A stretch of 64,000 nucleotides of DNA from Coriaria nepalensis (lineage: Eukaryota > Streptophyta > Magnoliopsida > Cucurbitales > Coriariaceae). Within the stretch, counting starts at the first letter, position 1. The number at the start of each line of letters is the position of its first letter. The stretch spans positions 30,163,501-30,227,500 of the forward strand of contig CP114481.1 in the NCBI GenBank assembly GCA_027186245.1, in the 5' to 3' direction. Positions 26,401 to 37,900 of the stretch are shown here, piece by piece. The notes beneath the pieces are model-generated. The model saw only the letters and a list, made by a program, of their open reading frames with translations, did not search any database and was not told the DNA's origin. Both the position numbers and the translations under genes were made by a program.

Positions 26401-28324
26401 CTTATTTCAAAGCAAGTCGAACGAATTCTATTTTTGCACTACAAACACAAGTTTTGTGCATAACTTGCAAGTGATCAATGCAAGGAAAGTGTGCATTCGT
26501 TTAACCTTAAAATCATTTCAATGAGTCATTTCAAGTCAATAACTTATTTCAAAGCAAGTCGAACGAATTCAATTTTTGCACTACAAACACAAGTTTTGTG
26601 CATAACTTGCAAATGATCAATGCAAGGAAAGTGTGCATTCGTTTAACCTTAAAATCATTTCGACGAGTCATTTCAAGTCAATATCTTATTTCAAAGTAAT
26701 TCGAACGAGCACTATTTTTGCACTACAAATGCAAGTTTTGTGCATAACTTGCACATGATCAATGCAAGGAAACGGTGCATTCGTTTAACCTTTAAATCAT
26801 TTCAATGAGTCATTTCAAGTCAATAACTTATTTCAAAGCAAGTCGAACGAATTCAATTTTTGCACTACAAACACAAGTTTTGTGCATAACTTGCAAGTGA
26901 TCAATGCAAGGAAAGTGTGCATTCGTTTAACCTTAAAATAATTTCAATGAGTCATTTCAAGTCAATAACTTATTTCAAAGCAAGTCGAACGAATTCAATT
27001 TTTCAAGTACAAACACAAGTTTTGTGCATAACTTGCAAATGATCAATGCAAGGAAAGTGTGCATTCGTTTAACATTAAAATCATTTCAATGAGTCATTTC
27101 AAGTCAATATCTTATTTCAAAGTAATTCGAACGAGCACTATTTTTGCACTACAAATGCAAGTTTTCTGCATAACTTGCACATGATCAATGCAAGGTAACT
27201 GTGTATTCGTTTAACCTTAAAATTATTTCAATGTGTCATTTCAAGTCAATAACTTATTTCAAAGCAAGTCGAACGAATTCTATTTTTGCACTACAAACAC
27301 AAGTTTTGTGCATAACTTGCAAGTGATCAATGCAAGGAAAGTGTGCATTCGTTTAACATTAAAATCATTTCAGTGAGTCATTTCAAGTCAATATCTTATT
27401 TCAAAGTAATTCGAACGAGCACTATTTTTGCACTACAAATGCAATTTTTCTGCATAACTTGCACATGATCAATGCAAGGTAACTGTGTATTCGTTTAACC
27501 TTAAAATCAATTCAGTGAGTCATTTCAAGTCAATAACTTATTTCAAAGCAAGTCGAACGAATTCTATTTTTGCATTACAAACAGAAGTTTTGTGCATAAC
27601 TTGCAAATGATCAATGCAAGGAAAGTGTGCATTCGTTTAACCTTAAAATCATTTCAATGAGTCATTTCAAGTCAATAACTTATTTCAAAGCAAGTCGAAC
27701 GAATTCTATTTTTGCACTACAAACACAAGTTTTGTGCATAACTTGCAAATTATCAATGCAAGGAAAGTGTGCATTCGTTTAACCTTAAAATCATTTCGAC
27801 GAGTCATTTCAAGTCAATATCTTATTTCAAAGTAATTCGAACGAATTCTATTTTTGCACTACAAACACAAGTTTCGTGCATAACTTGCAACTGATCAATG
27901 CAAGGAAAGTGTGCATTCGTTTAACCTTAAAATCATTTCGACGAGTCATTTCAAGTCAATATCTTATTTCAAAGTAATTCGAATGAGCACTATTTTTGCA
28001 CTACAAATGCAAGTTTTGTGCATAACTTGCACATGATCAATGCAAGGAAACGGTGCATTCGTTTAACCTTTAAATCATTTCAATGAGTCATTTCAAGTCA
28101 ATAACTTATTTCAAAGCAAGTCGAACGAATTCAATTTTTGAAGTACAAACACAAGTTTTGTGCATAACTTGCAAATGATCAATGCAAGGAAAGTGTGCAT
28201 TCGTTTAACATTAAAATCATTTCAATGAGTCATTTCAAGTCAATATCTTCTTTCAAAGTAATTCGAACGAGCACTATTTTTGCACTACAAATGCAAGTTT
28301 TCTGCATAACTTGCACATGATCAA
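20500..28324. repeat. Sub-array with a 4,115 bp offset duplication and class F units
   Basis: About 20,500-22,390 matches 24,615-26,505 at offset 4,115 (29 x 142 minus 3). Shared variants are AATGACT(T/G)ATTTCCAATGAAG, CAAAAACAAG, AATTAGTC, AATTGTTGCAC, GCAGATG, TGCAATTTTCTGC (one base deleted), AAGGTAACTGTG and TTTTTGAAGTAC. A second, shorter relative of the AAGGTAACTG block lies at about 27.16-27.6 kb. The rest is class A and B satellite. Confidence 0.88.
22640..23880. repeat. 709 bp (5-mer) near-tandem duplication
   Basis: About 22,640-23,170 matches 23,349-23,880 at offset 709, one less than 5 x 142. The matching markers are GTTTTACTTTTAAATC, CGTTGAACTTAAAATC (22,811 and 23,520), ATTTTAATGAG, TTGCGAATG and CGACAAGTC. 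Similarity stops where the left copy reads AGTTTTTTGCAT and the right AGTTTTGTGCAT. Confidence 0.88.
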
Positions 28325-29262
28325 TGCAAGGAAACTGTGCATTCGTGTAACCTTAAAATCATTTCAATGTGTCATTTCAAGTCAATAACTTATTTCAAAG
28401 CAAGTCGAACGAATTCTATTTTTGCACTACAAACACAAGTTTTGTGCATAACTTGCAAGTGATCAATGCAAGGAAAGTGTGCATTCGTTTAACCTTAACA
28501 TCATTTCAATGAGTCATTTCAAGTCAATAACTTATTTCAAAGCAAGTCGAACGAATTCAATTTTTGCACTACAAACACAAGTTTTGTGCATAACTTGCAA
28601 ATGATCAATGCAAGGAAAGTGTGCATTCGTTTAACCTTAAAATCATTTCGACGAGTCATTTCAAGTCAATATCTTATTTCAAAGTAATTCGAACGAGCAC
28701 TATTTTTGCACTACAAATGCAAGTTTTGTGCATAACTTGCACATGATCAATGCAAGGAAGCTGTGCATTCGTTTAACCTTAAAATCAATTCAATGTGTCA
28801 TTTCAAGTCAAGAACTTATTTCAAGGCAAGTCGAACGAATTCAATTTTTGCACTACAAACACAAGTTTTGTGCATAACTTGCAAGTGATCAATGCAAGGA
28901 AAGTGTGCATTCGTTTAACCTTAAAATAATTTCAATGAGTCATTTCAAGTCAATAACTTATTTCAAAGCAAGTCGAACGAATTCTATTTTTGCACTACAA
29001 ACACAAGTTTTGTGCATAACTTGCAAATGATCAATGCAAGGAAAGTGTGCATTCGTTTAACCTTAAAATCATTTCGACGAGTCATTTCAAGTCAATATCT
29101 TATTTCAAAGTAATTCGAACGAATTCTATTTTTGCACTACAAACACAAGTTTTGTGCATAACTTGCAAGTGATCAATGCAAGGAAAGTGTGCATTCGTTT
29201 AACCTTAAAATCATTTCAATGAGTCATTTCAAGTCAATAACTTATTTCAAAGCAAGTCGAAC

Positions 29263-29404
29263 GAATTCAATTTTTGCATTACAAACACAAGTTTTTTGCA
29301 TAACTTACAAATGATCATTGCAAGGAAAGTGTGCATTCGTTTAACCTTAAAATCAATTCAACGAGTCATTCCAAGTCAATAACTTATTTCGAAGCAAGTC
29401 GAAC
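29263..29404 (+). repeat. Representative class G monomer (ACTTACAAATGATCATTG)
   Basis: Class G reads TTTTTTGCATAACTTACAAATGATCATTGCAAGG, shown here in two overlapping parts: TTTTTTGCATAACTTAC and AAATGATCATTGCAAGG. ATCATT replaces ATCAAT. Two subforms exist: one with GAATTCAATATTTGC (six copies, at 0.16, 10.4, 12.9, 16.5, 18.8 and 24.0 kb) and one with TTTTTGCATTACAAAC or TTTTTGCACTACAAAC (29-33 kb and 38-41.6 kb). The shared ATCATT marks common descent despite the distance. Confidence 0.88.
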
Positions 29405-30114
29405 GAATTCTATTTTTGCATTACAAACAGAAGTTTTGTGCATAACTTGCAAATGATCAATGCAAGGAAAGTGTGCATTCGTTTAACCTTAAAATCATTT
29501 CGACGAGTCATTTCAAGTCAATATCTTATTTCAAAGTAATTCGAACGAATTCTATTTTTGCACTACAAACACAAGTTTTGTGCATAACTTGCAAGTGATC
29601 AATGCAAGGAAAGTGTGCATTCGTTTAACCTTAAAATCATTTCAATGAGTCATTTCAAGTCAATAACTTATTTCAAAGCAAGTCGAACGAATTCAATTTT
29701 TGCATTACAAACACAAGTTTTTTGCATAACTTACAAATGATCATTGCAAGGAAACTGTGCATTCGTTTAACCTTAAAATCATTTCAATGTGTCATTTCAA
29801 GTCAATAACTTATTTCAAAGCAAGTCGAACGAATTCTATTTTTGCACTACAAACACAAGTTTTGTGCATAACTTGCAAGTGATCAATGCAAGGAAAGTGT
29901 GCATTCATTTAACCTTAAAATCATTTCAATGAGTCATTTCAAGTCAATAACTTATTTCGAAGCAAGTCGAACGAATTCAATTTTTGCACTACAAACACAA
30001 GTTTTGTGCATAACTTGCAAATGATCAATGCAAGGAAAGTGTGCATTCGTTTAACCTTAAAATCATTTCGACGAGTCATTTCAAGTCAATATCTTATTTC
30101 AAAGTAATTCGAAC

Positions 30115-30256
30115 GAGCACTATTTTTGCACTACAAATGCAAGTTTTGTGCATAACTTGCACATGATCAATGCAAGGAAACTGTGCATTCGTTTAACCTT
30201 AAAATCAATTCAATGTGTCATTTCAAGTCAATAACTTATTTCAAGGCAAGTCGAAC
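30115..30256 (+). repeat. Representative class B monomer (GAGCAC, EcoRI site lost)
   Basis: Class B replaces GAATTC with GAGCAC, so EcoRI does not cut at the unit boundary. It carries a linked set of differences: CAAATGCAAG instead of CAAACACAAG, GCACATGATC instead of GCAAATGATC, AAACTGTG (or AAACGGTG) instead of AAAGTGTG, and usually ATGTGTCAT instead of ATGAGTCAT. It is almost always preceded by a junction reading CAATATCTTATTTC and GTAATTCGAAC. It recurs every few monomers across the whole window, so EcoRI would release dimers and longer multimers as well as monomers. The variant set spans the unit boundary, which suggests the ancestral exchange was not in phase with the EcoRI site. Confidence 0.95.
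30138..30161. other. Central dyad in class B: 8 bp arms, 8-base loop
   Basis: TGCAAGTT and AACTTGCA are perfect reverse complements separated by TTGTGCAT (TTCTGCAT in many other class B copies). This is the longest dyad in any monomer class. The two class B changes that make it longer than in class A (CAC to TGC on the left, and the retained GC on the right) are linked. It could form a small hairpin or serve as a two-fold protein site; neither is shown by sequence alone. Confidence 0.8.
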
Positions 30257-30594
30257 GAATTCAATTTTTGCACTACAGACACAAGTTTTGTGCATAACTT
30301 GCAAGTGATCAATGCAAGGAAAGTGTGCATTCGTTCAACCTTAAAATAATTTCAATGAGTCATTTCAAGTCAATAACTTATTTCAAAGCAAGTCGAACGA
30401 ATTCTATTTTTGCACTACAAACACAAGTTTTGTGCATAACTTGCAAATGATCAATGCAAGGAAAGTGTGCATTCGTTTAACCTTAAAATCATTTCGACGA
30501 GTCATTTCAAGTCAATATCTTATTTCAAAGTAATTCGAACGAATTCTATTTTTGCACTACAAACACAAGTTTTGTGCATAACTTGCAAGTGATC

Positions 30595-30615
30595 AATGCA
30601 AGGAAAGTGTGCATT
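30595..30615. other. Second inverted repeat: AATGCA and TGCATT
   Basis: Six-base arms flank a 9-base spacer, AGGAAAGTG. The element is present in most class A, C and D units; class E copies with ATGCATGG keep the arms. It lies directly downstream of the central dyad, so each monomer carries two adjacent small dyads. Confidence 0.7.
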
Positions 30616-30638
30616 CGTTTAACCTTAAAATCATTTCA

Positions 30639-30647
30639 ATGAGTCAT
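30639..30647. promoter_or_regulatory. ATGAGTCAT palindrome matching the AP-1/GCN4 bZIP consensus
   Basis: ATGAGTCAT contains TGAGTCA, the known core site for AP-1 and GCN4 type bZIP dimers. It recurs in most class A, C, D and E monomers. It is lost in most class B units (ATGTGTCAT) and in units with CGACGAGTCAT. Because it is part of the monomer, its abundance does not by itself show selection. Binding is an inference. Confidence 0.45.
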
Positions 30648-31840
30648 TTCAAGTCAATAACTTATTTCAAAGCAAGTCGAACGAATTCAATTTTTGCATT
30701 ACAAACACAAGTTTTTTGCGTAACTTACAAATGATCATTGCAAGGAAAGTGTGCATTCGTTTAACCTTAAAATCAATTCAATGAGTCATTTCAAGTCAAT
30801 AACTTATTTCAAAGCAAGTCGAACGAATTCTATTTTTGCATTACAAACAGAAGTTTTGTGCATAACTTGCAAATGATCAATGCAAGGAAAGTGTGCATTC
30901 GTTTAACCTTAAAATCATTTCAATGAGTCATTTCAAGTCAATAACTTATTTCAAAGCAAGTCGAACGAATTCCATTTTTGAAGTACAAACACAAATTTTG
31001 TGCATAACTTGCAAATGATCAATGCAAGGAAAGTGTGCATTCGTTTAACATTAAAATCATTTCAATGAGTCATTTCAAGTCAATATCTTATTTCAAAGTA
31101 ATTCGAACGAGCACTATTTTTGCACTACAAATGCAAGTTTTCTGCATAACTTGCACATAATCAATGCAAGGAAACTGTGCATTCGTTTAACCTTAAAATC
31201 ATTTCAATGTGTCATTTCAAGTCAATAACTTATTCCAAAGCAAGTCGAACGAATTCTATTTTTGCACTACAAACACAAGTTTTGTGCATAACTTGCAAGT
31301 GATCAATGCAAGGAAAGTGTGCATTCGTTTAACCTTAAAATCATTTCAATGAGACATTTCAAGTCAATAACTTATTTCAAAGCAAGTCGAACGAATTCAA
31401 TTTTTGCACTACAAACACAAGTTTTGTGCATAACTTGCAAATGATCAATGCAAGGAAAGTGTGCATTTGTTTAACCTTAAAATCATTTCGACGAGTCATT
31501 TCAAGTCAATATCTTATTTCAAAGTAATTCGAACGAGCACTATTTTTGCACTACAAATGCAAGTTTTGTGCATAACTTGCACATGATCAATGCAAGGAAA
31601 CTGTGCATTCGTTTAACCTTAAAATCAATTCAATGTGTCATTTCAAGTCAATAACTTATTTCAAGGCAAGTCGAACGAATTCAATTTTTGCACTACAAAC
31701 ACAAGTTTTGTGCATAACTTGCAAGTGATCAATGCAAGGAAAGTGTGCATTCGTTTAACCTTAAAATAATTTCAATGAGTCATTTCAAGTCAATAACTTA
31801 TTTCAAAGCAAGTCGAACGAATTCTATTTTTGCACTACAA

Positions 31841-34609
31841 ACAGAAGTTTTTTGCATAACTTCCAAATGATCAATGCAAGGAAACGGTGCATTCGTTTAA
31901 CCTTTAAATCATTTCAATGAGTCATTTCAAGTCAATAACTTATTTCAAAGCAAGTCGAACGAATTCAATTTTTGAAGTACAAACACAAGTTTTGTGCATT
32001 ACTTGCAAATGATCAATGCAAGGAAAGTGTGCATTCGTTTAACATTAAAATCATTTCAATGAGTCATTTCAAGTCAATATCTTATTTCAAAGTAATTCGA
32101 ACGAGCACTATTTTTGCACTACAAATGCAAGTTTTCTGCATAACTTACACATGATCAATGCAAGGAAACTGTGCATTCGTTTAACCTTAAAATCATTTCA
32201 ATGTGTCATTTCAAGTCAATAACTTATTTCAAAGCAAGTCGAACGAATTCTATTTTTGCACTACAAACACAAGTTTTGTGCATAACTTGCAAGTGATCAA
32301 TGCAAGGAAAGTGTGCATTCGTTTAACCTTAAAATCATTTCAATGAGTCATTTCAAGTCAATAACTTATTTCGAAGCAAGTCGAACGAATTCAATTTTTG
32401 CACTACAAACACAAGTTTTGTGCATAACTTGCAAATGATCAATGCAAGGAAAGTGTGCATTCGTTTAACCTTAAAATCATTTCGACGAGTCATTTCAAGT
32501 CAATATCTTATTTCAAAGTAATTCGAACGAGCACTATTTTTGCACTACAAATGCAAGTTTTGTGCATAACTTGCACATGATCAATGCAAGGAAAGTGTGC
32601 ATTCGTTTAACCTTAAAATCATTTCAATGAGTCATTTCAAGTCAATAACTTATTTCGAAGCAAGTCGAACGAATTCAATTTTTGCACTACAAACACAAGT
32701 TTTGTGCATAACTTGCAAGTGATCAATGCAAGGAAAGTGTGCATTCGTTCAACCTTAAAATAATTTCAATGAGTCATTTCAAATCAATAACTTATTTCAA
32801 AGCAAGTCGAACGAATTCTATTTTTGCACTACAAACACAAGTTTTGTGCATAACTTGCAAATGATCAATGCAAGGAAAGTGTGCATTCGTTTAACCTTAA
32901 AATCATTTCGACGAGTCATTTCAAGTCAATATCTTATTTCAAAGTAATTCGAACGAATTCTATTTTTGCACTACAAACACAAGTTTTGTGCATAACTTGC
33001 AAGTGATCAATGCAAGGAAAGTGTGCATTCGTTTAACCTTAAAATCATTTCAATGAGTCATTCCAAGTCAATAACTTATTTCAAAGCAAGTCGAACGAAT
33101 TCAATTTTTGCATTACAAACACAAGTTTTTTGCATAACTTACAAATGATCATTGCAAGGAAAGTGTGCATTCGTTTAACCTTAAAATCAATTCAATGAGT
33201 CATTTCAAGTCAATAACTTATTTCAAAGCAAGTCGAACGAATTCTATTTTTGCATTACAAACAGAAGTTTTGTGCATAACTTGCAAATGATCAATGCAAG
33301 GAAAGTGTGCATTCGTTTAACCTTAAAATTATTTCAATGAGTCATTTCAAGTCAATAACTTATTTCAAAGCAAGTCGAACGAATTCAATTTTTGAAGTAC
33401 AAACACAAATTTTGTGCATAACTTGCAGATGATCAATGCAAGGAAAGTGTGCATTCGTTTAACATTAAAATCATTTCAATGAGTCATTTCAAGTCAATAA
33501 CTTATTTCAAAGCAAGTCGAACGAATTCAATTTTTGCACTACAAACACAAGTTTTGTGCATAACTTGCAAATGATCAATGCAAGGAAAGTGTGCATTTGT
33601 TTAACCTTAAAATCATTTCGACGAGTCATTTCAAGTCAATATCTTATTTCAAAGTAATTCGAACGAGCACTATTTTTGCACTACAAATGCAAGTTTTCTG
33701 CATAACTTGCACATGATCAATGCAAGGAAACTGTGCATTCGTTTAACCTTAAAATCATTTCAATGTGTCATTTCAAGTCAATAACTTATTTCAAAGCAAG
33801 TCGAACGAATTCTATTTTTGCACTACAAACACAAATTTTGTGCATAACTTGCACATGATCAATGCAAGGAAACTGTGCATTCGTTTAACCTTAAAATCAT
33901 TTCAATGTGTCATTTCAAGTCAATAACATATTTCAAAGCAAGTCGAACGAATTCTATTTTTGCACTACAAACACAAGTTTTGTGCATAACTTGCAAGTGA
34001 TCAATGCAAGGAAAGTGTGCATTCGTTTAACCTTAAAATCATTTCAATGAGACATTTCAAGTCAATAACTTATTTCAAAGCAAGTCGAGCGAATTCAATT
34101 TTTGCACTACAAACACAAGTTTTGTGCATAACTTGCAAATGATCAATGCAAGGAAAGTGTGCATTTGTTTAACCTTAAAATCATTTCGACGAGTCATTTC
34201 AAGTCAATATCTTATTTCAAAGTAATTCGAACGAGCACTATTTTTGCACTACAAATGCAAGTTTTGTGCATAACTTGCACATGATCAATGCAAGGAAACT
34301 GTGCATTCGTTTAACCTTAAAATCAATTCAATGTGTCATTTCAAGTCAATAACTTATTTCAAGGCAAGTCGAACGAATTCAATTTTTGCACTACAAACAC
34401 AAGTTTTGTGCATAACTTGCAAGTGATCAATGCAAGGAAAGTGTGCATTCGTTTAACCTTAAAATAATTTCAATGAGTCATTTCAAGTCAATAACTTATT
34501 TCAAAGGAAGTCGAACGAATTCTATTTTTGCACTACAAACAGAAGTTTTTTGCATAACTTCCAAATGATCAATGCAAGGAAAGTGTGCATTCGTTTAACC
34601 TTTAAATCA
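31841..34609. repeat. Degraded continuation of the 10-mer HOR
   Basis: About 19 monomers use the same classes as the block to the left (class F at 32.0 and 33.4 kb, class G with CATTAC at 33.1 kb, TCAAGGCAAG at 34,359) but in rearranged order. AAGCAAGTCGAGCGAATTC near 34,081 is a local point variant. No other element is seen. Confidence 0.8.
31961..32102 (+). repeat. Representative class F monomer (TTTTTGAAGTAC)
   Basis: Class F has TTTTTGAAGTACAAACAC in place of TTTTTGCACTACAAACAC and usually TTAACATTAAAATC downstream. Copies occur near 22.0, 26.1, 27.0 (as TTTTTCAAGTAC), 28.1, 31.0, 32.0 and 33.4 kb and nowhere else in the window. Each is followed by a class B unit or a close relative. It is a local marker of the 22-33 kb segment. 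Confidence 0.9.
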
Positions 34610-37600
34610 TTTCAATGAGTCATTTCAAGTCAATAACTTATTTCAAAGCAAGTCGAACGAATTCTATTTTTGCCCTACAAACAGAAGTTTTTTGCATAAC
34701 TTGCAAATGATCAATGCAAGGAAAGTGTGCATTCGTTTTACCTTTAAATCATTTCAATGAGTCATTTCAAGTCAATATCTTATTTCAAAGTAATTCGAAC
34801 GAGCACTATTTTCGCACTACAAATGCAAGTTTTGTGCATAACTTGCACATGATCAATGCAAGGAAACTGTGCATTCGTTTAACCTTAAAATCAATTCAAT
34901 GTGTGATTTCAAGTCAATAACTTATTTCAAAGCAAGTCGAACGAATTCTATTTTTGCACTACAAACACAAGTTTTGTGCATAACTTACAAGTGATCAATG
35001 CAAGGAAAGTGTGCATTCGTTTAACCTTAAAATCATTTCAATGAGTCATTTAGAGTCAATAACTTATTTCAAAGCAAGTCGAACGTATTCTATTTTTGCA
35101 CTACAAACAGAAGTTTTTTGCATAACTTCCAAATGATCAATGCAAGGAAAGTGTGCATTCGTTTAACCTTTAAATCATTTCAATGAGTCATTTCAAGTCA
35201 ATAACTTATTTCAAAGCAAGTCGAACGAATTCTATTTTTGCACTACAAACACAAGTTTCGTGCATAACTTGCAAGTGATCAATGCAAGGAAAGTGTGCAT
35301 TCGTTTAACCTTAAAATCATTTCAATGAGTCATTTCAAGTCAATAACTTATTTCAAAGCAAGTCGAACGAATTCAATTTTTGCACTACAAACACAAGTTT
35401 TGTGCATAACTTGCAAATGATCAATGCAAGGAAAGTGTGCATTTGTTTAACCTTAAAATCATTTCGACGAGTCATTTCAAGTCAATATCTTATTTCAAAG
35501 TAATTCGAACGAGCACTATTTTTGCACTACAAATGCAAGTTTTGTGCATAACTTGCACATGATCAATGCAAGGAAACTGTGCATTCGTTTAACCTTAAAA
35601 TCAATTCAATGTGTCATTTCAAGTCAATAACTTATTTCAAGGCAAGTCGAACGAATTCAATTTTTGCACTACAAACACAAGTTTTGTGCATAACTTGCAA
35701 GTGATCAATGCAAGGAAAGTGTGCACTCGTTTAACCTTAAAATAATTTCAATGAGTCATTTCAAGTCAATAACTTATTTCAAAGCAAGTCGAACGAATTC
35801 TATTTTTGCACTACAAACACAAGTTTTGTGCATAACTTGCAAGTGATCAATGCAAGGAAAGTGTGCATTCGTTTAACCTTAAAATAATTTCAATGAGTCA
35901 TTTCAAGTCAATAACTTATTTCAAAGCAAGTCGAACGAATTCTATTTTTGCACTACAAACAGAAGTTTTTTGCATAACTTCCAAATGATCAATGCAAGGA
36001 AAGTGTGCATTCGTTTAATCTTTAAATCATTTCAATGCGTCATTTCAAGTCAATAACTTATTTCAAAGCAAGTCGAACGAATTCAATTTTTGCACTACAA
36101 ACACAAGTTTTGTGCATAACTTGCAAATGATCAATGCAAGGAAAGTGTGCATTCGTTTAACCTTAAAATCATTTCAATGAGTCATTTCAAGTCAATATCT
36201 TATTTCAAAGTAATTCGAACGAGCACTATTTTTGCACTACAAATGCAAGTTTTATGCATAACTTGCACATGAGCAATGCAAGGAAAGTGTGCATTCGTTT
36301 AACCTTAAAATCATTTCAATGTGTCATTTCAAGTCAATAACTTATTTCAAAGCAAGTCGAACGAATTCTATTTTTGCACTACAAACACATGTTTTGTGCA
36401 TAACTTGCAAGTGATCAATGCAAGGAAAGTGTGCATTCGTTTAACCTTAAAATCATTTCAATGAGTCATTTCAAGTCAATAACTTATTTCAAAGCAAGTC
36501 GAACGAATTCTTTTTTTGCCCTAAAAACAGAAGTTTTTTGCATAACTTGCAAATGATCAATGCATGGAAAGTGTGCATTCGTTTTACCTTTAAATCATTT
36601 CAATGAGTCATTTCAAGTCAATATCTTATTTCAAAGTAATTCGAACGAGCACTATTTTCGCACTACAAATGCAAGTTTTGTGCATAACTTGCACATGATC
36701 AATGCAAGGAAACTGTGCATTCGTTTAACCTTAAAATCAATTCAATGTGTGATTTCAAGTCAATAACTTATTTCAAAGCAAGTCGAACGAATTCTATTTT
36801 TGCACTACAAACACAAGTTTTGTGCATAACTTACAAGTGATCAATGCAAGGAAAGTGTGCATTCGTTTAACCTTAAAATCATTTCAATGAGTCATTTCAA
36901 GTCAATAACTTCTTTCAAAGCAAGTCGAACGTATTCTATTTTTGCACTACAAACAGAAGTTTTTTGCATAACTTCCAAATGATCAATGCAAGGAAAGTGT
37001 GCATTCGTTTAACCTTTAAATCATTTCAATGAGTCATTTCAAGTCAATAACTTATTTCAAAGCAAGTCGAACGAATTCTATTTTTGCACTACAAACACAA
37101 GTTTCGTGCATAACTTGCAAGTGATCAATGCAAGGAAAGTGTGCATTCGTTTAACCTTAAAATCATTTCAATGAGTCATTTCAAGTCAATAACTTATTTC
37201 AAAGCAAGTCGAACGAATTCTATTCTGGCCCTACAAACAGACGTTTTTTGCATAACTTGCAAATGATCAATGCAAGGAAAGTGTGCATTCGTTTTACCTT
37301 TAAATCATTTCAATGAGTCATTTCAAGTCAATAACTTATTTCAAAGCAAGTCGAACGAATTCAATTTTTGCACTACAAACACAAGTTTTGTGCATAACTT
37401 GCAAATGATCAATGCAAGGAAAGTGTGCATTCGTTTAACCTTAAAATCATTTCGACGAGTCATTTCAAGTCAATATCTTATTTCAAAGTAATTCGAACGA
37501 GCACTATTTTTGCACTACAAATGCAAGTTTTCTGCATAACTTGCACATGATCAATGCAAGGAAACTGTGCATTCGTTTAACCTTAAAATCATTTCAATGT

Positions 37601-37900
37601 GTCATTTCAAGTCAATAACTTATTTCAAAGCAAGTCGAACGAATTCTATTTTTGCACCACAAACACAAGTTTTGTGCATAACTTGCAAGTGATCAATGCA
37701 AGGAAAGTGTGCATTCGTTTAACCTTAAAATCATTTCAATGAGTCATTTCAAGTCCATAACTTATTTCAAAGCAAGTCGAACAAATTCTATTTTTGCACT
37801 ACAAACAGAAGTTTTGTGCATAACTTGCAAATGATCAATGCAAGGAAAGTGTGCATTCGTTTAACCTTAAAATCATTTCAATGAGTCATTTCAAGTCAAT
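34610..37900. repeat. Sub-array with a 1,846 bp (13-mer) offset duplication
   Basis: About 34,610-35,365 matches 36,456-37,211 at offset 1,846 (13 x 142). Shared variants are class D followed by ATTTTCGCACTAC, ATGTGTGATTTC, AACTTACAAGTG, CGAACGTATTC and AGTTTCGTGCAT. Between them is a class A/B stretch with another TCAAGGCAAG unit at 35,637. The unit starting near 37,215 has the odd TATTCTGGCCCTAC and CAGACGTT. Only satellite is present. Confidence 0.85.

Larger units (their letters stand above)
30541..30682 (+). repeat. Representative class A monomer (EcoRI-positive, consensus-like)
   Basis: This 142 bp unit runs from one GAATTC to the next and is close to the majority form. In order it holds GAATTCTATTTTTGCACTAC, the ACACAAG and GTGCATAACTTG block, TGATCAATGCAAGG, GTGTGCATTCG, TTAACCTTAAAATC, a TCATTTCAA direct repeat, CAATAACTTATTTC and AAGCAAGTCGAAC. 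The second-commonest version has GAATTCAATTT. The position after GCAA varies between GCAAATG and GCAAGTG (the latter here), and GCAAGTG is common in the monomer following a class B unit. Class A is found throughout the window and makes up the bulk of it. Confidence 0.95.
28325..31840. repeat. 1,420 bp (10-mer) higher-order repeat, about 2.5 copies
   Basis: The marker TCAAGGCAAG, a class B tail preceded by AATCAATTCAATGTGTC, occurs at 28,821, 30,241 and 31,661, each step exactly 1,420 bp. Copies are about 28,325-29,744, 29,745-31,164 and 31,165-31,840. Order within a copy: AAACTGTG unit, class A, A, B with TCAAGGCAAG, A with AAAATAATTTC, A, A, A, class G with CATTAC, and a CATTACAAACAG unit. 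TCAAGGCAAG also occurs at 34,359 and 35,637, which are 19 and 9 monomers further on, so the HOR breaks up to the right. Confidence 0.9.

Noticed and set aside
30535..30547. Heat shock element in GTCGAACGAATTC
   Set aside because: GAA and TTC units are not at the 2-base spacing needed for a heat shock factor site.
30580..30600. Octamer-like motif TTGCAAAT
   Set aside because: One mismatch to ATGCAAAT in an AT-rich repeat, and the A/G variation (GCAAATG, GCAAGTG) at this site shows no conservation.
37270..37491. Longest open frame in the window (73 codons)
   Set aside because: It is a class D unit running into a class A unit where the CGACGAG variant removes a stop. Nothing sets it apart from the shorter frames.
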